A DNA stretch of 64,000 bases from Janthinobacterium sp. 17J80-10. GTDB lineage: Bacteria > Pseudomonadota > Gammaproteobacteria > Burkholderiales > Burkholderiaceae_D. The DNA lies in NCBI RefSeq assembly GCF_004114795.1, contig NZ_CP035311.1, positions 3,162,001 through 3,226,000 of the forward strand. The letters run 5' to 3'. A program made the translations under genes and the position numbers. The notes under the pieces are model-generated. The model was not told the DNA's origin and made no database searches. It was given only the letters and a program-made list of their open reading frames with translations. Positions 1 through 8,380 of the stretch are shown in pieces; positions within the stretch are counted from its first letter, which is position 1, and the number at the start of each line of letters is the position of its first letter.

Positions 1-113
1 GCCAACGGCAGTCCGCCGGCATCGATGTTCAGGCGGACTCCGGCATCCGGCTCGGTGCCCAGCGGCGTAATGGCAGAAATTTCTCCAACAGCAGCAACAA
101 TTCCAGTAAACAT
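1..113 (-). CDS. ribE: Riboflavin synthase alpha chain, 5' end only
   Basis: The first 37 codons of a gene that runs off the left edge of the window. The translation opens with MFTGIV, the near-invariant N-terminus of riboflavin synthase, which dismutates two 6,7-dimethyl-8-ribityllumazine molecules to riboflavin. It starts 13 bases after the ribD stop on the same strand, so the two are very probably co-transcribed. Only the start of the first lumazine-binding repeat is visible. Confidence 0.9.
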   Translation of the reverse strand, partial: MFTGIVAAVGEISAITPLGTEPDAGVRLNIDAGGLPL

Positions 114-126
114 GGCGAAATAAGAA

Positions 127-1218
127 TCAGGGGAAACGAGCAAGGATACGCAAATCCGGACCGACCTGCCGAACTTCATGAAATGACAGCGCGCGCTTGC
201 CTTCCAGCGATTCAAGCGCCGGCAAATCGAACAAGCCCGCCCCATCGCCGAGCAGGCTGGGCGCCAGGTACAGCAGCAATTCGTCGACGCAACCTTCGGC
301 GATCAGCGAACCATTGAGCTTGAAACCGGCTTCGACATGCAATTCATTGATTTGCCGCCGCCCGAGTTCCTGCATAAGCGCCGGCAAATCCACTTTTCCG
401 GCGGCATTCGGCAGCACGATGACTTCCGCGCCGCGCTCGCGCAAGAGCGCTTCTTTTTCCGCATTGCGCTGGGCACAGACAATCCAGGTTTCGCCTCCCT
501 CGAGCACGCGCGCGTTCGGGCTGATTTGCAAGCGGCTGTCGATCACGATGCGACGCGGCTGGCGCGGCGTATCAATTCCACGTACGGTCAGTTGCGGATC
601 GTCCTCGGTGACCGTGCCGATGCCGGTCAGGATGGCGCAGGCACGTGCGCGCCACCAGTGGCCATCGGCGCGCGCGGCCTCGCCCGTGATCCACTGGCTC
701 TGGCCATTGTGCAGCGCCGTCTTGCCATCCAGGCTGGCAGCGGCCTTCATGCGCACCCAGGGCCGTCCCCGCTGCATGCGCGAAAAGAAACCGATATTCA
801 TTTCGCGCGCCTCGTGTTCGAGCACGCCGCAGGCCACGGCAATGCCGGCCGCGTGCAATTTCGCCATGCCCTGCCCCGCTACCAGGGGATTGGGGTCGCC
901 GATGGCCGCCACCACCCGCGCCAGGCCGGCGGCGACTAGGGCATCGGCACAGGGAGGAGTACGGCCATGATGACTGCAGGGTTCCAGCGTCACGTAAGCG
1001 GTCGCGCCGCGCACATCGTGACCGCGCTGCGCGGCATCGCGCAAGGCCTGCACTTCTGCATGCGCCTGCCCTGCCGGCTGGGTAAATCCAGCGCCGATGA
1101 TCTGGCCATCGCGCGCGATGACGCACCCTACCCGCGGATTCGGGGTAGTGATGAACATGCCCTTGGCTGCCCATTCAAGGGCAAGGCGGATGCCGTCATT
1201 ATCGTTTGCAATATTCAC
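127..1218 (-). CDS. ribD: Bifunctional pyrimidine deaminase/reductase RibD
   Basis: 363 residues, the normal length for RibD, which carries out the deamination and ribosyl-reduction steps of riboflavin synthesis in the cytoplasm. The N-terminal deaminase shows the zinc site: His53-Ala-Glu55 and PCSHHGRTPPC with Cys81 and Cys90. The C-terminal half is the NADPH-dependent reductase (VRMKAAASLDGKTA, then a Rossmann-like fold). The start is GTG at 1218; the next in-frame Met (residue 21) would cut into the conserved TPNPRVG segment, so GTG is preferred. ribE follows directly. It lies downstream of the minor-pilin genes but serves an unrelated pathway. Confidence 0.96.
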   Translation of the reverse strand: MNIANDNDGIRLALEWAAKGMFITTPNPRVGCVIARDGQIIGAGFTQPAGQAHAEVQALRDAAQRGHDVRGATAYVTLEPCSHHGRTPPCADALVAAGLARVVAAIGDPNPLVAGQGMAKLHAAGIAVACGVLEHEAREMNIGFFSRMQRGRPWVRMKAAASLDGKTALHNGQSQWITGEAARADGHWWRARACAILTGIGTVTEDDPQLTVRGIDTPRQPRRIVIDSRLQISPNARVLEGGETWIVCAQRNAEKEALLRERGAEVIVLPNAAGKVDLPALMQELGRRQINELHVEAGFKLNGSLIAEGCVDELLLYLAPSLLGDGAGLFDLPALESLEGKRALSFHEVRQVGPDLRILARFP

Positions 1219-1279
1219 AGGGGCAGGTCAACTAAAAAATTCAGGGAGAAACGTTCAACGGCACCGCCATCGCGCAGCC

Positions 1280-1849
1280 TCAGTTCGCATCCTCAGCGCC
1301 GGTGCAGGTTTTATCCTGCGCCGGGTTGCAGACGCGCGCGCGGCCGGAAAAATTCAGCTTGATGCGGCGAACCCCGTCACCCAGAAAAAACGAAACCGTT
1401 CCCAATTGGGGCGTCTGGCTGCTGGCATTGGTACGTGTGCGTCCGCTGCCATTATATGCAAGATAAGGCTTGCTGGAATCGGTCAATGCCGATTTGATGG
1501 TCAGCCCGCCGGCCAGCGGGCCATGGCGGGCAATGACCGGTTCGCCTGCATCTGCCTGCTGATCGCCGTCTTCGTCGACGAACACCAGCCAGCCCTGCGC
1601 CCAGTCGATGCCATCTACTGGCGCCAGATCGACGCGGGCACCGCGCCGAATGGCTTCCGATCGCGTCAGATGCAGGGCTCCGACAAATGCATTGACTGCC
1701 ATGCTCAGACGCTGGTTGAGGATCAGGGACTGGAACCCCGGCACTGCAATACCAAGCAGGATGGCGGCAATTGTCAGCGTCACCATCAATTCAATGAGGG
1801 AAAAGCCTGCTTTCCCGCGGATACGCTTATTGCCGCCGAATTGCGCCAT
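1280..1849 (-). CDS. fimT: Minor pseudopilin, GspH/FimT-like
   Basis: 189 residues. The prepilin signature KAGFSLIELMVTLTIAAIL sits near the N-terminus: cleavage after Gly, Phe at +1 and Glu at +5, followed by the hydrophobic helix that anchors pilins in the membrane and packs the fibre core. The C-terminal part resembles the GspH/FimT globular domain, with two Cys near the end that may form a disulfide. The start is ATG at 1849, 4 bases after the stop of the preceding pilin gene; a longer reading frame overlaps that gene and is unlikely. It is the last gene of the minor-pilin operon. In relatives fimT is often first, so the position is slightly unusual. Confidence 0.85.
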   Translation of the reverse strand: MAQFGGNKRIRGKAGFSLIELMVTLTIAAILLGIAVPGFQSLILNQRLSMAVNAFVGALHLTRSEAIRRGARVDLAPVDGIDWAQGWLVFVDEDGDQQADAGEPVIARHGPLAGGLTIKSALTDSSKPYLAYNGSGRTRTNASSQTPQLGTVSFFLGDGVRRIKLNFSGRARVCNPAQDKTCTGAEDAN

Positions 1850-1853
1850 ACCG

Positions 1854-2315
1854 TCACCAGCAGTCTTTGGCGACAGGCAATTTTGCACCGGTACTGGACA
1901 ACGATAACTCGCCGCACTTCGGATCGTCATAGCTGCTGTCGACCTTGGCGCTGCCGGGTGTCGCTACCAGTAAGATACAGTCCTGCAAGGTTTCGCCGGC
2001 GCAGGCAGCGCCATTGATTTCGTACGCGCTTGCAGCGGCCGATTCAGCGGAATGCCATTTGAATTTCTTGGCGTCGGCATCAGTGGCATCGGCCGAAAAA
2101 GCCTGATAGCGGGTATGCAGCGTGTAATAGCGCTCCTGTTGCTGCATCAACTGCAACAAGGCCGCACGCCCTTCGCTGCGGCGCGCCTTGCGAACTGCAT
2201 CGCGGTAGGAAGGAAAAGCCAGGCTTGCCAGGATTGCGACGATCACGGCGACGACCATGACTTCGATCAATGTAAATCCGTTTTGGCGCATCATCCGCCG
2301 GTCACTGTACGCCAT
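1854..2315 (-). CDS. pilE: Type IV minor pilin, PilE-like
   Basis: 153 residues with the prepilin motif MRQNGFTLIEVMVVAVIVAIL: cleavage after Gly, Glu at +5. The segment after the helix (YRDAVRKARRSEGRAALLQLMQQQERYYT) is typical of PilE/ComE-like minor pilins that follow pilY1 in beta- and gammaproteobacteria. Cys residues in the C-terminal part (AACAGETLQDC, DPKCGE, KDCW) probably form the D-region disulfides. ATG at 2315 is given; ATG at 2294 or 2291 would leave a shorter leader more typical of type IVa pilins and cannot be excluded. It lies 9 bases after pilY1. Confidence 0.86.
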   Translation of the reverse strand: MAYSDRRMMRQNGFTLIEVMVVAVIVAILASLAFPSYRDAVRKARRSEGRAALLQLMQQQERYYTLHTRYQAFSADATDADAKKFKWHSAESAAASAYEINGAACAGETLQDCILLVATPGSAKVDSSYDDPKCGELSLSSTGAKLPVAKDCW

Positions 2316-2324
2316 ATCGTCCGC

Positions 2325-4505
2325 CTATTTGGTTTTGGCCAGCGATTTCGCGACCATGCGCAATTCTTGCCAGCGCAGAATTTCCCTCCAAGAAAAGCGC
2401 ATGGCCGGCAAACCCACATTGGCAAGGCCGCCGTCGGCATCGCCCTGCCCTGCCGCCACGCTGCCCTTGACACCGCCACTGCCGGCATGGATGACGGCGG
2501 ACTTTCGCTTGACGACGGCCTTGCCGAACGCGTTGCGGTTTCCTGCTGTAGCCGAGGTTTCCAGCAGTGCCGGCGCCGCCAGCATGCCCAGTCGCGATAT
2601 CATGCCGCTGGTATTTTTGCCGATCGGCAGCCCCGTCAAGACTTCGAGCACGTAGCTGCGACCACCGCCCTCAAGGCAAGGTGCGGCACAGGGCATCAGG
2701 CTATTGAATATCAATCGCCCGGACTCCACCATTGGATTGCTGACGCTGCGCTCGCCTGTGCTATCTGCGCCTGGAAAATCGAAATACCAGCCGCGCTTGT
2801 TTGCCGATGCAGTCCCGTAGCTGAAATCTGCCCCGGCGAACTGCAGCATCTCACCCGCCTTGGAGAGAGTTCTTGATGCCAACTGGCTGCGCTCCTTGAC
2901 TGCATAGCCGCCCTGCAAGGCATCGTAAATTCCATAAAAGGACTGGCTGGAAAATCCGACCGGATCGGTGTCCGCCTGCTCCATGAACTTGCCGGTGCCA
3001 AACAGCACCACATACCCGCCTCCCGGCGCGAAGACCACCTGCGGCCGGGTCGTGATTGGCTGCCTGCGCTGCTGCTCATCGCGCGCGACAAACAGGGGCG
3101 TTGTACCCGTATTTTCCTTGCTCCAGGGGGCATTGCCGGAGAAATCGAAGCGCCACAGGTTGCCCTGCAAATCTCCGGCATAGGCGTAACGAACTGCGCC
3201 ATCCTCGCCGTGGACCAGCGCCGGCGGACTCAAGCCATTCTGCAAGGCGGTATCGAGGATAGGCTTGCTGAACTTGAAGTAGTTCACGCCAAGCTGCCAC
3301 GGGTCCGCCGGATCCTTGTCCAGCGAAAGCAGAAACAATACCGCCGGCGCAAGCGCGTTTGCGTAGCCGTCATCGAGATAGTTGTTCACGCCGCTGGCAA
3401 CAGCGACGAAATGGCGGTACTCAGAAACACTCGCCGACTGCTTGGTGCGGAACCTGGCAATTAGCGGAATATTGACGACGTTTCCCATGTCCGCGTCATG
3501 GCGGTCGGTGAATTCCCACAGGACGCCGCCGCCTGCGCCGAAATCCGCCGGATCCGACACATCCAGTGCGAATACACCCTGCCCGCCGCCTCCCATGCCG
3601 GCGGCGAGTACGGTTTTCCATTTGCCCTGCACCTGTGCTTCGGCCACGGCAATCATGCCGTCGACATAAGGCCGGTGGACGTAGTCCGGACGGCTCAACT
3701 GGGCAAGCGCGGGAAACATCGATTGCGGCACAAAGGCAAACAGCTCGACGCCATCCTTGGCATCGAATGCATGCAACATCCCGTCATTGGCCCCTATGTA
3801 CACCGCAGGTGTGCGACTTTTGTGCGCCTCATGGAACTGCAGGTAATCCGCGCCGCTCCCCTCCAGCGCCGGCGCCCCGACGTGAATCATGTTGCTGTTG
3901 ACGATATCGCCCAGTGCCCCGGCGCGCAAACGAAATATGCCCTGCGGCTGTCCAATCTCCCTGGTGCGTCCGCCGCGCAGAAATTCCAGCCGTTGCATGC
4001 CCAGCCCGTCGGCGGCGCCGTCAAGCGGTGATGCGTCCAGCAATGCTTTCTGGCTATCTGCAAGCTTGTCCCATCTGAACTCGACCATGGCTGACCCAAT
4101 GCCAGGCAGCGAGGTATATATTTTCCGCTGCTCTGGCAAGGGCAATGCAGGGACGTTTGTGTGTCCGCTGAGGATGTCGCCTGCTTCCCACACCGGGATA
4201 CTTGCAAATTGCACGCTGCCATCACCAGCAATGCTGATCGCGAATTTCTTCAGCGTGCCGCTCCACCGCGTTGACTCGAAGCCAGCCTGGTAAAGAAAGG
4301 TGCTGCCAGCGGCAAGACGAGCACTGCTCAGCGCCACGGCGGACGTACCGGTTACGCCATGCAGCAATGGACTCTGCGCAATCTGCACCGGCGGCACAGC
4401 GCCCTGCGCAGGCCGCCACGATCCCGCCAGCAGCGCAAACATCATGAAAATTACGCGAGCAGGCCTGGCGGCTTCGAAAAACATTCGTTTTTTAGCGTGA
4501 GTCAC
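2325..4505 (-). CDS. pilY1: PilY1-like pilus tip/biogenesis protein, short form
   Basis: 726 residues. The C-terminal half carries the PilY1 beta-propeller: YIGANDGMLHAFDAKDG, FVPQSMFPALAQLSRPDY, and repeated GVFALDVSDP/GNLWRFDFSG-like blades. PilY1 is an exported, pilus-associated factor that primes assembly with the minor pilins and can act as an adhesin. A hydrophobic export segment lies near residues 13-35. The usual N-terminal von Willebrand A region is missing, and I see no DxDxDG calcium loop. The start is GTG at 4505, where the bases GTGA overlap the pilX stop (translational coupling); ATG at 4484 is the alternative. Confidence 0.9.
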   Translation of the reverse strand: MTHAKKRMFFEAARPARVIFMMFALLAGSWRPAQGAVPPVQIAQSPLLHGVTGTSAVALSSARLAAGSTFLYQAGFESTRWSGTLKKFAISIAGDGSVQFASIPVWEAGDILSGHTNVPALPLPEQRKIYTSLPGIGSAMVEFRWDKLADSQKALLDASPLDGAADGLGMQRLEFLRGGRTREIGQPQGIFRLRAGALGDIVNSNMIHVGAPALEGSGADYLQFHEAHKSRTPAVYIGANDGMLHAFDAKDGVELFAFVPQSMFPALAQLSRPDYVHRPYVDGMIAVAEAQVQGKWKTVLAAGMGGGGQGVFALDVSDPADFGAGGGVLWEFTDRHDADMGNVVNIPLIARFRTKQSASVSEYRHFVAVASGVNNYLDDGYANALAPAVLFLLSLDKDPADPWQLGVNYFKFSKPILDTALQNGLSPPALVHGEDGAVRYAYAGDLQGNLWRFDFSGNAPWSKENTGTTPLFVARDEQQRRQPITTRPQVVFAPGGGYVVLFGTGKFMEQADTDPVGFSSQSFYGIYDALQGGYAVKERSQLASRTLSKAGEMLQFAGADFSYGTASANKRGWYFDFPGADSTGERSVSNPMVESGRLIFNSLMPCAAPCLEGGGRSYVLEVLTGLPIGKNTSGMISRLGMLAAPALLETSATAGNRNAFGKAVVKRKSAVIHAGSGGVKGSVAAGQGDADGGLANVGLPAMRFSWREILRWQELRMVAKSLAKTK

Positions 4506-5164
4506 TCGTCCTCCTTCCGGTAAAAACTCTGCAACGCCACCTGCGTGGATTCGCGCGCGCCGAAGCCAACGGCAGTAATGCGATAGAAATAGCTGACCTT
4601 GTCGGCGGACTCGCCTGGCCTCTTATAGGAAAACAGCTCGATGATGTAGCGGGGCAAGCGGCTGGGCAGTGCTCCCTTGCCAACCTGGAGGCTTTGGCCG
4701 GTAAATGTCCCGAAAGCGACCGTTTGGACCGTGGCGGCATCCTCACCGAATTCCACGGTTTGCCAGACTGGCAAGGCATTCATGCCTGCTTGCCGGCACA
4801 GGCCAAGATAGATATTTGCGGCGCCGCCATTGCAGCCAGTCTCCCCGTGTGCCGGAAAACCCAGCGAGCTCCGGCGCGAAAATATAGAACTACGGGACTT
4901 CCCTGCATCCGGTGACTGCTCGATATCCATTTCAGCATCCCGCAATGCCGCCTCTGCTGCCTGCAAAGCCACCTGCCGATCGCCATCGTTGCGGGTTGTT
5001 TTCAAGCCTTGCAAGGCGCTCTGCGAAGCTGCAATGCCCAGCATCAGAATAACCATCAACATCAACAAGGCAACGACCAGCGCGGCGCCGCGACTGTGCC
5101 GTGACATCGGCGACCGCGCATGTGCAACTGGTGACGCCCTGCTACGTATTTTTTGCCGCATCAT
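4502..5164 (-). CDS. pilX: Type IV pilus minor pilin assembly protein PilX
   Basis: 220 residues. The PilX N-terminal pattern is clear: a basic stretch, then RGAALVVALLMLMVILMLGI, then SALQGLKTTRNDGDRQVALQAAEAAL, the PilX/PilW N-domain consensus. It lacks the standard prepilin Glu+5 signature in strict form, which is usual for this family. It acts with PilV, PilW and PilY1 in the inner-membrane priming complex for type IVa pili. Its ATG overlaps the pilW stop by 4 bases (ATGA), and its own stop overlaps the GTG of pilY1, so the three genes are tightly coupled. Confidence 0.9.
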   Translation of the reverse strand: MMRQKIRSRASPVAHARSPMSRHSRGAALVVALLMLMVILMLGIAASQSALQGLKTTRNDGDRQVALQAAEAALRDAEMDIEQSPDAGKSRSSIFSRRSSLGFPAHGETGCNGGAANIYLGLCRQAGMNALPVWQTVEFGEDAATVQTVAFGTFTGQSLQVGKGALPSRLPRYIIELFSYKRPGESADKVSYFYRITAVGFGARESTQVALQSFYRKEDE

Positions 5165-6156
5165 GACGGGTTCCCCATATCCTGATTGCGCAACTGTATG
5201 GTGGCGGTGAATAATTTCCGCATCCGGTTACGGCTTTTTGCAGGGAGCGTTTTTTCGTCGATCCGTGTTCCTGGATCAGCATTGCCGGCTGCATCGGCAT
5301 AGTCCTTGCCAAACAAGTCAAACGTCTTTGCAAGGACATCGGCACGAACAGGATTTTCGTCACGTATCAGGAGCGCCGCCTTGATGGCGACAATTTTCTT
5401 CCAGTGGGTTTTGCGATTTTTATCGATGGCTTGCTCGGCGCTGGAAGCCCCGCTCAACAGCAGCGCCTCATCAAGGGTATCGATCTGGCTGGCGCTCATG
5501 AATGCGTTGGCAACGCCGTCGCCATCACCGTCGAGGCCATACAGGATCTGGAATGACTCTACCCCGCGCGCTATGGCCACGGCGGTCCAGCTGCTTTTCC
5601 CCTTGTACTTGCAGCGCAATTCCGGCTCGCCCGCGGCATCTTCCGCAACGAAAAAAATGCTCCAGCCACGCTCCCCGTCCGCACCATCCTTGAGTGACGA
5701 CGGTACGCCAAAGCCGGCACAATTGAGCATGGTTTCGTCACCCTGGTCGCCAACGCCGGCGCCATGAAAGCGGATGCCAAGCACATCGCTGCCGTTGATG
5801 GACTTCTTGACCGGCGCATCCATCGCCGTGCCGGTACTTTTCAGGCTGCGGGCATCGATGCCGGTCAGGCTGGCGCTTTCTGCTGCAGCCGCCAGCCTGA
5901 CGGCGCCCCCGCCATCCCAGTCCTGGTACCCGGATTGACGCAAGGCCCTGGCGATGATTTCAAGCGCATGGCGCCCGCTTTCCTGGATCACCACTGCATT
6001 ATCGTTAGTGATATAGCTAGATTTGCTACTCGATAGCAGTAGCGTGGCAGCAAGCACTACCAGCAGACTCAGCGACATCGAGACCATCAGCTCGACCAGG
6101 GTTAGTCCTGCGTGATGCATCCTGCCGCAGCAACGAGAATGGGCATTTGGGCACAT
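5161..6156 (-). CDS. pilW: Type IV pilus minor pilin assembly protein PilW
   Basis: 331 residues. The prepilin motif HHAGLTLVELMVSMSLSLLV shows cleavage after Gly, Glu at +5 and a long hydrophobic helix, followed by DNAVVIQESGRHALEIIARALRQSGY, highly typical of PilW. It belongs to the PilVWXY1E minor pilin complex. ATG at 6156 is chosen because GGAG lies 6 bases upstream; a GTG at 6168 in the same frame is possible, and a Met nearer the motif (6120) would give a very short leader. Tightly packed between pilV and pilX. Confidence 0.9.
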   Translation of the reverse strand: MCPNAHSRCCGRMHHAGLTLVELMVSMSLSLLVVLAATLLLSSSKSSYITNDNAVVIQESGRHALEIIARALRQSGYQDWDGGGAVRLAAAAESASLTGIDARSLKSTGTAMDAPVKKSINGSDVLGIRFHGAGVGDQGDETMLNCAGFGVPSSLKDGADGERGWSIFFVAEDAAGEPELRCKYKGKSSWTAVAIARGVESFQILYGLDGDGDGVANAFMSASQIDTLDEALLLSGASSAEQAIDKNRKTHWKKIVAIKAALLIRDENPVRADVLAKTFDLFGKDYADAAGNADPGTRIDEKTLPAKSRNRMRKLFTATIQLRNQDMGNPS

Positions 6157-6168
6157 GCGGCGCTCCAC

Positions 6169-6735
6169 TCAGGATTGCACCTGCAAGACCAGCTGCGGCA
6201 CTGCATCAGGTTTTGCGGCGCCAGCCTGCCCCTTGCCGGGGTCACGCCAGCCCAACTTGACTACAATGGGCGCGTCGCTGCCGGCGCCATCACAATCCCA
6301 TCGATAGGAATGCGCCTGGTCGTCCCAGGGAGCTGCGTCACGACAGACTTTGATTTGCCCCTGCGGCAACATGGTCTTGAGCCGTCGTTGCACCTCGTAT
6401 GCGCCAAACGCCGCCATATCCGCGCCGTCGCAGCTGCTTCCGACGTCCCAGCAAAGGCCAGTCGCGCCTGGAACTTGTTCGCTGCTTTTGAAATCCAGTG
6501 TCAGGAGTGGATTGCTGCCTGCGCCAAAACTTGTCCCGGAGGTGTTACGGACTTGCTCGGCGATTTCCGTCGCCAGTTGCAACGCAATGTTGTAAAAGCC
6601 GGATTGCTGGGTCGAGCGCAGCGCCGACAACTGCATCGAAGCCGCCCCCATCACACCAATCGACAACAGGCACAAGGAGACAAGCACTTCGACCAATGAA
6701 AATCCCGCGCCAGTCTGGTTTGTCTGTTTTTGCAT
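6169..6735 (-). CDS. pilV: Type IV pilus modification protein PilV
   Basis: 188 residues. The prepilin motif TGAGFSLVEVLVSLCLLSIGV has Phe+1 and Glu+5, and GVMGAASMQLSALRSTQQSG is the PilV consensus. It is the first gene of the minor-pilin operon. ATG at 6735 has a GGGGTGG ribosome-binding site; the in-frame TTG 15 bases earlier has none. A TTGTATT/AATACAA palindrome lies about 22 bases upstream of the start and may be the operator. Confidence 0.91.
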   Translation of the reverse strand: MQKQTNQTGAGFSLVEVLVSLCLLSIGVMGAASMQLSALRSTQQSGFYNIALQLATEIAEQVRNTSGTSFGAGSNPLLTLDFKSSEQVPGATGLCWDVGSSCDGADMAAFGAYEVQRRLKTMLPQGQIKVCRDAAPWDDQAHSYRWDCDGAGSDAPIVVKLGWRDPGKGQAGAAKPDAVPQLVLQVQS

Positions 6736-6756
6736 GGCATTCCACCCCAATAGTAA

Positions 6757-6776
6757 TTGTATTTTTTACAATACAA
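6757..6776. promoter_or_regulatory. Palindrome in the minor-pilin operon promoter region
   Basis: TTGTATT (6757-6763) and AATACAA (6770-6776) are perfect inverted arms separated by 6 bases, just upstream of pilV. On the minus strand TACAAT (6756-6761) could serve as a -10 element, although the matching -35 is weak. This could be a regulator site or part of the promoter. No regulator is identified. Confidence 0.45.
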
Positions 6777-6885
6777 ACGATACAGGGGAAGTTGCCACGC
6801 GTGCCTCCCATGAATATGAGAGGCCAAGAGGAGAAATTCACATCATTTGATTTGGCATAACTGACCGCATGCCATGGTTACAAGC

Positions 6886-8346
6886 TTAGTCGGCGCGCAA
6901 GGTAAACACCTTAAAAAACTGCTTGGCAACTGAAACTTCTGCGGCCAGAAGAGGATCGTCGAGGGCCTCTTTGACAAGCAACAAACTCACGCCAGCCGAA
7001 CGCAAGCTCGACAATGACTTGTTGCCGTTCCAGCGCGCTGCGATGCGTAGCCCCTCGCCGGCCGGCAATTGCGCGACCTCGGCTGGACAACTGAAAAATT
7101 GCGAAAGCGCGAGACCGCGCGTTGCAGCAAGCATGACCATGGCGTTGTTACCGATCTTGCTATGGCGTTCAGGGTAGCTGAAGATAAAAATATCGCTCGT
7201 GACAGTAGACGAATGGTCGATCATCGCCCGAACCAGATTTGGCGCAGTACTTTCCAGTTCATAAGCGGCCCAGATCTCTTCTTCGGAAAATCCCGCCAGC
7301 ACGGGGGTAATCAAACATGCCGAGCCTGCTTCGCCATCAAAAAAAGCGACATCGAACTGCGTATTCCCCTGCAGGACTTCCTGCCTGAGCCGTTCCGCCC
7401 TTACGGCCTCACGCTCCGACTTCCATTGAATTTCCTTGTTGGCGAACGTAATAGAAAAGAATGTACCTGGATCCTCCAGATGACCTTCGGCACTTGCGCG
7501 CGCTGCTGCTTCCATCAGGGGTTTGGCGGCCTGCCCGTCCACGCCGTAAATGGCAATCCCGAGCAGCGCCTGCAGCCGCACGATATTGCCCTTGCATTGA
7601 AATGGCGAGGAAACCCGCGAGGCAATGCGCTTGATCACGGCCAATGCCTGATCGAGTTGGGCGACATTATTGAGCATGATTGCGAACTCGCTCTGCCCGA
7701 GATAAGCCGCCAGATCGTTACCGCGCAGGGCATAGCAAATGCGCACGGCGATGTCGCTGACCACACCAGCATGAACCACAGGCTCGAGCTCAAAATTGAT
7801 CAGGTCGGGAAGATACATGACGACCACTAGGGTCAGGCGGTCGTCCTTGCGCGCGCGAGAAAATGTTGTGTCGGCGAGATCGACAAAACCGACGGCGGTA
7901 AGCAATCCACTGCTGTCATCCTTGAAAGCGGTATTGATCAGCCGCTTTTCAACGAGCGCCAGATCGGAAGCGTCGCGAAACACCAGTTGCCCATTGGCGC
8001 AGCCGCCTTCATCGGCAATCCAGCGCGTGTCAGCGATGAACAGATCGCGCCGCGAGATGTTGGTTGCCGGATCGATGCGCTGGCGCCAGAAGTGAAAACG
8101 CCCCTGTTCACCGCACGCCATGATCCCCTGCGCCTCAGGCGAGATCTGGCTGATTGCGGCGCCTTCGATATTTTCGGCAAGGCCAAGAAGTTTTCTGGCA
8201 GCGTCATTTGCCCAGACCACGCGGGCGTTACGCACATGGATGACGCCGTCGAACAGGCAGCCGAGGAAGTCGGAGGACAAGGCAAAATCCGTGATGGGGG
8301 TGTTTGCATTCATCTGATTGGCGCCATGATGCGCTGTTCCCGACAT
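6886..8346 (-). CDS. PAS protein with degenerate GGDEF and possible degenerate EAL regions
   Basis: 486 residues. A PAS-like N-terminus (FDGVIHVRNARVVWANDAARKLLG, residues 33-55) is followed by a GGDEF-like fold from about residue 145. The catalytic loop reads GQSEF at 217-221 instead of GGDEF/GGEEF, so cyclase activity is unlikely. The C-terminal third, after LRQEVLQGNTQFDVAFFDG, has the spacing of an EAL domain but none of the catalytic signature residues I can recognise. It may be a c-di-GMP effector or an inactive scaffold. It lies 34 bases after the last gene of the type IVB operon and upstream of the type IVa minor-pilin operon, so a role in pilus control is plausible but inferred. ATG at 8313 is an alternative start. 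Confidence 0.6.
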   Translation of the reverse strand: MSGTAHHGANQMNANTPITDFALSSDFLGCLFDGVIHVRNARVVWANDAARKLLGLAENIEGAAISQISPEAQGIMACGEQGRFHFWRQRIDPATNISRRDLFIADTRWIADEGGCANGQLVFRDASDLALVEKRLINTAFKDDSSGLLTAVGFVDLADTTFSRARKDDRLTLVVVMYLPDLINFELEPVVHAGVVSDIAVRICYALRGNDLAAYLGQSEFAIMLNNVAQLDQALAVIKRIASRVSSPFQCKGNIVRLQALLGIAIYGVDGQAAKPLMEAAARASAEGHLEDPGTFFSITFANKEIQWKSEREAVRAERLRQEVLQGNTQFDVAFFDGEAGSACLITPVLAGFSEEEIWAAYELESTAPNLVRAMIDHSSTVTSDIFIFSYPERHSKIGNNAMVMLAATRGLALSQFFSCPAEVAQLPAGEGLRIAARWNGNKSLSSLRSAGVSLLLVKEALDDPLLAAEVSVAKQFFKVFTLRAD

Positions 8347-8380
8347 TCATCATATGCGCCAGCTTCAGCGCCCGGAAAAA

